From positions 1 through 15,821 of the forward strand of contig JACPQI010000109.1 of the NCBI GenBank assembly GCA_016190545.1: 15,821 nucleotides of DNA. The letters are read 5' to 3'. Positions 12,666 through 15,821 of the stretch are shown here, in pieces. The notes beneath the pieces are model-generated. The model was not told the DNA's origin and ran no database searches. It was given only the letters and a program-made list of their open reading frames with translations. This stretch comes from Chloroflexota bacterium (GTDB lineage: Bacteria > Chloroflexota > Dehalococcoidia > SHYB01 > JACPQI01). Each line of letters begins with the position of its first letter. Positions within the stretch are counted from its first letter, which is position 1. The translations under genes and the position numbers were made by a program.

Positions 12666-14273
12666 ATGAGAGTGCTTCCCTTTCTCACCGCCAGCGATAC
12701 GAAGAGTCCGGGTCGCCCAGTCTCATGTGAACTGGAGATAGCGCTTGTGCTCCTGCAGGTGCAGCGGGCAGGGCAGCGGTCTCACGCGCTTTTCCAACGA
12801 AAACTCATTGAGCCGCCCCTTTTTGTCGCCCGGCTGTTCTGGCCTTTCTATGTGCTTGAGCGAGCGGACGGGCAAGGCTCCGTGGTGATGGACGGCTTGG
12901 GGCTGTTCAACCACCATGTCACCTATTCCACCGTCTCGCAGTGTGACCACTTCGAAAGCGACCTGGCTAAAGCACTTCGCTCAAACATTTCCCCCTCCGC
13001 CTATCTCGAAGTCTTGAAGGTCCACGCTACCACCTTCAGAAGTCCCAACGGTGCCATAGACTACTCGCTCCACGGCTACATTGCCGATGACGGTCTGGTC
13101 TCGGGCCTGTGCGATTACGCCAAGGCAAGCCCAGAGGTGGAGAGCCTGCCGGAATCGGCGGCGCTGTCGCCCCGTATAAGTCCCGAGGCGGCAAGCACTG
13201 CGGTCTGCATCTTCTCCCAATTGGTCAAAGAGACGTCGCGAAAAGATGTCAAGCGTCTGGAAACGGTAGGGAATCTCCTGGGGGAGGCCACGGCCTACTG
13301 GATGACGCGCGTTGAAGAGGAGCAACTCCAGGCCGGGAGAGCATACAGCGAGCGCATCGCTCATCTGCGTCCAGAGATTGAGGAAGCAGTGCAACAACGT
13401 GATGAGTCGATGCGGGAGGAGGTGGCCCTGGTGGAGGAGCGGTTCGCCCCGCTGGTCGCTGATTTGAAGGCTGAGGTCGCTCGATGGGAGAGTGAGGCCC
13501 GCCAGTGGAAAGACAAGGGAGGCGCCTACGCCAAATCGCGCAGCAGCGCGGAGCGCGCCAGGAGCGCGTCTGCGGGTCGGCTGGCCAATGTGTTGGCCCA
13601 TCGCGACCGAGAGATATCTCGGGTTGTAGAGCATGTGAGTCACCTTACGACGCAGGAATGGCGCCGCGTGTCCGATATCGAAAAGGAGAAGGACCAGGCG
13701 GTGCAGGAGCTAGGCAGAATAGGCGAAAGGCTCACCACGTTCGCAACCCAAATCGGCAACGACATCAATCGATTGATTTCCGCTAAGCAGGCGTTTGTGG
13801 AAAGTATGGAGGATGCGGGAGCCGGCTTTCCACGGCAGTTTGACTCCAGTCCCCGCAGCGCGGTCATGGTCCATGTGCCGTTCTGGGTGGCCGCGCTTGA
13901 CGCTCGGCCAGACCACAGGTTGTTGCTGCTCCTGCCGAGCGTTGTAGACCAGTCAGTGAATCGACTGGGGAGAGCGTTTCGTCTGTTCTGGCAGCCAGCG
14001 CTGCCGGTGAGGCCGCGCACAAAGCGCTTTGAGCAGGTACTGAAGCGGACTCTCCAACAGGCGGCAACGACGGACCAGTCCCTCATGCAAGAGCTGATGG
14101 AGAAAGGCTTGCGGACGAACGTGTTGGAGGACCGCTCGACAGAAGCCACCTGCCGGAGCGGCCTGCGGCGCCTTCTGGAACTCGGGCGGATCAAAGCCCA
14201 TCAAGCTGAGGAAGTCATCAGTTCTCTCGCCGCTCAGCCCGTCGGCGCGCCGACCGATAGCGCGGTTGCTTAG
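12666..14273 (+). CDS. Hypothetical coiled-coil protein
   Basis: A 535-aa protein that I do not recognise. Residues 1-190 look globular, with LFWPFYVLERADGQGSVVMDGLGLF as a hydrophobic core. Residues about 195-375 are rich in Glu, Arg, Ala and Gln and strongly helical, a probable coiled coil (for example EEEQLQAGRAYSERIAHLRPE and EKEKDQAVQELGRIGERL). Residues about 395-440 return to a hydrophobic strand-like stretch (AVMVHVPFWVAALDARPDHRLLLLLPSVV), followed by a helical C-terminus. There are no membrane segments, signal peptide or nucleotide-binding loop. The start at 12666 is uncertain because its ribosome site is weak. The gene stands alone, 73 nt after the hydrolase, and converges on the DUF411 gene. 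Confidence 0.6.
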   Translation: MRVLPFLTASDTKSPGRPVSCELEIALVLLQVQRAGQRSHALFQRKLIEPPLFVARLFWPFYVLERADGQGSVVMDGLGLFNHHVTYSTVSQCDHFESDLAKALRSNISPSAYLEVLKVHATTFRSPNGAIDYSLHGYIADDGLVSGLCDYAKASPEVESLPESAALSPRISPEAASTAVCIFSQLVKETSRKDVKRLETVGNLLGEATAYWMTRVEEEQLQAGRAYSERIAHLRPEIEEAVQQRDESMREEVALVEERFAPLVADLKAEVARWESEARQWKDKGGAYAKSRSSAERARSASAGRLANVLAHRDREISRVVEHVSHLTTQEWRRVSDIEKEKDQAVQELGRIGERLTTFATQIGNDINRLISAKQAFVESMEDAGAGFPRQFDSSPRSAVMVHVPFWVAALDARPDHRLLLLLPSVVDQSVNRLGRAFRLFWQPALPVRPRTKRFEQVLKRTLQQAATTDQSLMQELMEKGLRTNVLEDRSTEATCRSGLRRLLELGRIKAHQAEEVISSLAAQPVGAPTDSAVA

Positions 14274-14288
14274 CGCATCGTACAAGGG

Positions 14289-14777
14289 CTAATAGCTGCC
14301 GAACAGCGTCGTGCTCTGTTGTCCCCAGGCGTAAACGTCGAGCGGCCCTGCTTTCTTCCCTGGCATCCCGGGCGATCCCTCAGGCATGCCCGGCAGAGCG
14401 ATACCTGTAGAAGCAGGGCGTTCCGTCAGCAACAGCCGTATCGCCTCGACCGGCACGTGACCCTCAACAACGTAGCCCCCAACGAGGGCGGTGTGGCAAC
14501 TGCGCAACGTCTCCGGGACTCCGTAGCGGTCCTTCACTGCGATGAGATCGGCTTCTCGTTGCACCTTGCCGGTGAAGCGCTGCTGTCTCAAGTACGTACC
14601 GTACTCGTCGCAACACCCTCAGGTCGGCGGTTGGTAGATGACCACTTGGGTAGCCTCTCCCTGAGCAACCGAAGACTGGGTCGCAGGACTAGGTGACTGG
14701 GTTCGCCCCGCACTACCGCTTATCACGGCGATGAGGACAAAGGCTGTGGATATGAGCAAGCCGAAGCGCAGTTTCAT
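14289..14777 (-). CDS. DUF411/CopG-like protein, probable selenoprotein with Sec53 encoded by TGA 14621-14619
   Basis: Read through one TGA, this is a 162-aa DUF411 protein. Residues 1-24 are a signal peptide or anchor (MKLRFGLLISTAFVLIAVIS), then comes a Ser/Gln/Pro linker, VVIYQPPT, the TGA and GCCDEYGTYL. The TGA falls on the first Cys of the family's CGCC motif, giving U53-G-C55-C56. The rest is textbook DUF411: VKDRYGVPETLRSCHTALVGGYVVEGHVP (Cys94, His95), RLLLTERPASTGIALPGMPEGSPGMPG, stop TAG. The ATG at 14777 has an AAGGAG site. Characterised DUF411 proteins (CopG) are periplasmic copper-resistance proteins whose cysteines bridge a copper cluster. It is 80 nt downstream of the Sec-UGSC gene, probably in one operon. 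Starting after the TGA would lose both the signal and the metal motif. I know of no described Sec form of DUF411. Confidence 0.85.
14589..14607 (-). promoter_or_regulatory. Candidate bacterial SECIS element of the DUF411 gene
   Basis: On the minus strand CGAGTAC (14607-14601) pairs with GTACTTG (14595-14589) over 7 bp including one G-T wobble. It has a 5-nt apical loop GGTAC (14600-14596). The loop begins 19 nt after the TGA and has G in both of its first two positions. Confidence 0.7.
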
Positions 14778-14857
14778 CCGCTGCTCCTTGGGACACCGAT
14801 GGTCGCTATCGCTTTCTCAATAATAGCGGGAAGCAGCGCCAGGGTGTGCCGCAGAGC

Positions 14858-15499
14858 CTATTGCCCGTGCGGCAGGGAACAGGCCAGGACGCCCTCCTCC
14901 GGCTGCGGGAAGCTCTTGGAGCGGTACTCCTTCGCCAGTTCCTCCGCCGGCGCCGTCAGCACCCGCTCGATCTCCGGCAGCAGCGCTTCAGCGGCGGCGC
15001 TTACGCCCGCGGGCGTAAGGGTATCGAAGGGATGGGGCGCCGCCAGGATGCACAGGCCCTCCAGGCCCAGAGATTCAGCGGTGTCTCGCCCCATGTCGGC
15101 GAAGCCCGTCGTGCTGACCACCGCCGCAGGCACGCCCCACCGCTCCAGCCGCACTCCTGTGTGGGCACCCCACACCACGCACCCTCAGTGGCCCACCCCC
15201 ACCACGGCGGCGTCGCACCTCTTGGCCGCCTCTTGCAGCGTCTCGCTCTCCACCGGCGCTTTCGCCTTGCGCGTCAGGTCGTAGCCGGCGCCGGTGTTCG
15301 TCTGGCGGTACACGATGGCGGCGACGCCGTGCCGCTCCATAAGCAAGGAACCGACCGTCTCCAGGAACAGCGTCGCATTGGGGACCTGGTTGTCGAACAG
15401 GCCCACAGTGGCGCCGGACAGCTCCCCTTTGCGGCGGGCCAGATGGTGGCGCTCTTGCCTCCGGTCGCCGATGGGGTCCAGAATGACGAACTCTGCCAT
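14858..15499 (-). CDS. UGSC-family protein, probable selenoprotein with Sec105 encoded by TGA 15187-15185
   Basis: Read through one TGA, this is a 213-aa protein; without readthrough it looks like two separate genes in the same frame. The N-terminal half (FVILDPIGDRR; LSGATVGLFDNQVPNATLFLETVGSLLMERHGV; CDAAVVGVGH) ends at the TGA, followed by GCVVWGAHTGVRLERWGVPAAVVSTTGFADMGR. This is the layout of the UGSC family, whose Sec or Cys follows a VVGVGD-like strand. Here the motif is U-G-C and not U-G-S-C, one residue shorter. The function is unknown; a thiol-redox or nucleotide-related role is possible. The ATG at 15499 has only a weak GGGA site. A promoter lies just upstream, and DUF411-Sec follows after 80 nt. 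Its upstream neighbour is a probable LLM oxidoreductase. Confidence 0.87.
15159..15175 (-). promoter_or_regulatory. Candidate bacterial SECIS element of the UGSC gene
   Basis: On the minus strand GTGTGGG (15175-15169) pairs perfectly with CCCACAC (15165-15159), a 7-bp stem with a GTG triloop (15168-15166). The loop begins 17 nt after the TGA and has G first. Of the four candidates this has the strongest simple stem. Confidence 0.72.
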
Positions 15500-15508
15500 A
15501 CTATTCCC

Positions 15509-15538
15509 ACTCTAGTCGCTACGTGTGTAGCGTGTCAA
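15509..15538 (-). promoter_or_regulatory. Promoter with palindromic operator for the UGSC-DUF411 operon
   Basis: On the minus strand a consensus TTGACA -35 box (15538-15533), an 18-bp spacer and TAGAGT as -10 (15514-15509). The spacer holds a perfect inverted repeat CGCTAC-ACAC-GTAGCG (15532-15517), a classic place for a repressor or a MerR-type activator. The expected start is near 15502, so the transcript would begin only about 3 nt before the ATG at 15499 and be nearly leaderless. Confidence 0.6.
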
Positions 15539-15581
15539 GGCGCGTGCGGTCATTTCTTCAGAGCGCGTGTCCGCACAAAGC

Positions 15582-15821
15582 CTACATCGCCCTAGCCTGG
15601 GGCATCACCTCGTGCGCGAACCACTCCATGCGCTCAATGAGCCGCTCCGGCGGCAGGTGGGCGACGTCACCCATGCGCAGATACAAGGACTTGGCCCCGA
15701 CCCGCGCCCAGCGGGCGGTCTCCTCCAGCACCAGGTCAGGCTTGTTAAGGACTGCTCCGCCCCTGCGGCGGGTGGCGTCGAACCCCCGGCCCGACTCGAA
15801 GTCGATGGCCATGCTGCCGGA
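15582..15821 (-). CDS. Partial gene: C-terminal end of a probable LLM-class oxidoreductase
   Basis: The last 79 codons of a gene whose 5' part lies beyond the window edge. The frame is open to 15821, and the internal ATG at 15812 is probably not the start. The end reads NKPDLVLEETARWARVGAKSLYLRMGDVAHLPPERLIERMEWFAHEVMPQA, and the closing helix ending FAHEVMP resembles the C-terminus of luciferase-like oxidoreductases, including the one at 9370-10284 (FAAQVMP). The identification is tentative because no cofactor region is visible. It ends 83 nt before the UGSC gene start on the same strand, but that gene has its own promoter. Confidence 0.5.
   Translation of the reverse strand, partial: SGSMAIDFESGRGFDATRRRGGAVLNKPDLVLEETARWARVGAKSLYLRMGDVAHLPPERLIERMEWFAHEVMPQARAM

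Noticed and set aside
14858..15499. Two separate genes, 15185-15499 and 14858-15178
   Set aside because: They are in one frame with only a TGA between them, and together they match a single family.
1..15821. Alternative genetic code with TGA as Trp
   Set aside because: TGA ends at least eight intact genes here, and ordinary Trp residues are encoded by TGG throughout.
1..15821. CRISPR array, insertion sequence or transposase
   Set aside because: No regularly spaced repeats, terminal inverted repeats with a transposase, or integrase-like ORF were seen.

Overview
The window is about 15.8 kb of GC-rich bacterial DNA with roughly 20 genes on both strands. Its main feature is four genes in which a single in-frame TGA sits where the protein family normally has a redox or metal-binding cysteine, with a hairpin 17-22 nt downstream. 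I read these as selenocysteine (Sec) genes: a peroxiredoxin (548-1012, +), a PCYCGC-motif protein (3624-4085, -), a DUF411/CopG-like protein (14289-14777, -) and a UGSC-family protein (14858-15499, -). In the same window TGA is the normal terminator of at least eight other genes, so a recoded genetic code does not explain it. Ordinary gene calling would cut or split all four.

Layout. 1-1540: tRNA-Pro(GGG), then a plus-strand operon of a HAD phosphatase, the Sec-peroxiredoxin and a flavodoxin-like protein. 1529-3420: minus-strand hopanoid side-chain operon hpnH-hpnG. 3338-3620: intergenic DNA with a possible gene remnant and a strong bidirectional terminator. 3624-6820: minus-strand operon yedE (thiosulfate/sulfur transporter), tusA, a rhodanese lipoprotein and the Sec-PCYCGC protein, preceded by a leader with a terminator and a competing antiterminator. 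6949-8262: plus-strand cluster of two VOC-fold paralogues and a pterin carbinolamine dehydratase, ending in a tRNA 3'-end remnant. 8318-10284: hpnA-like epimerase plus an LLM-class oxidoreductase. 10295-11584: MOT1-type molybdate transporter (-). 11810-14273: alpha/beta hydrolase with an Asp nucleophile and an unrecognised coiled-coil protein. 14289-15821: minus-strand Sec-DUF411, Sec-UGSC and the C-terminus of a probable LLM-class oxidoreductase.

Organism. High GC, hopanoid genes, LLM and MOT1 families, and a lipoprotein whose Cys is followed by Gly residues and a TATPAP-like linker suggest an uncultured soil, sediment or marine bacterium, perhaps Chloroflexota. This is inference; no marker gene settles it.

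How the genes may work together. The yedE-tusA-rhodanese genes bring in and relay sulfane sulfur, and possibly selenium. The Sec proteins look like thiol-redox and metal-handling proteins: one peroxidase, and two that appear to be exported or membrane-anchored. The Sec insertion machinery (selA, selB, selC, selD) is not in the window and must be elsewhere in the genome if this reading is right.
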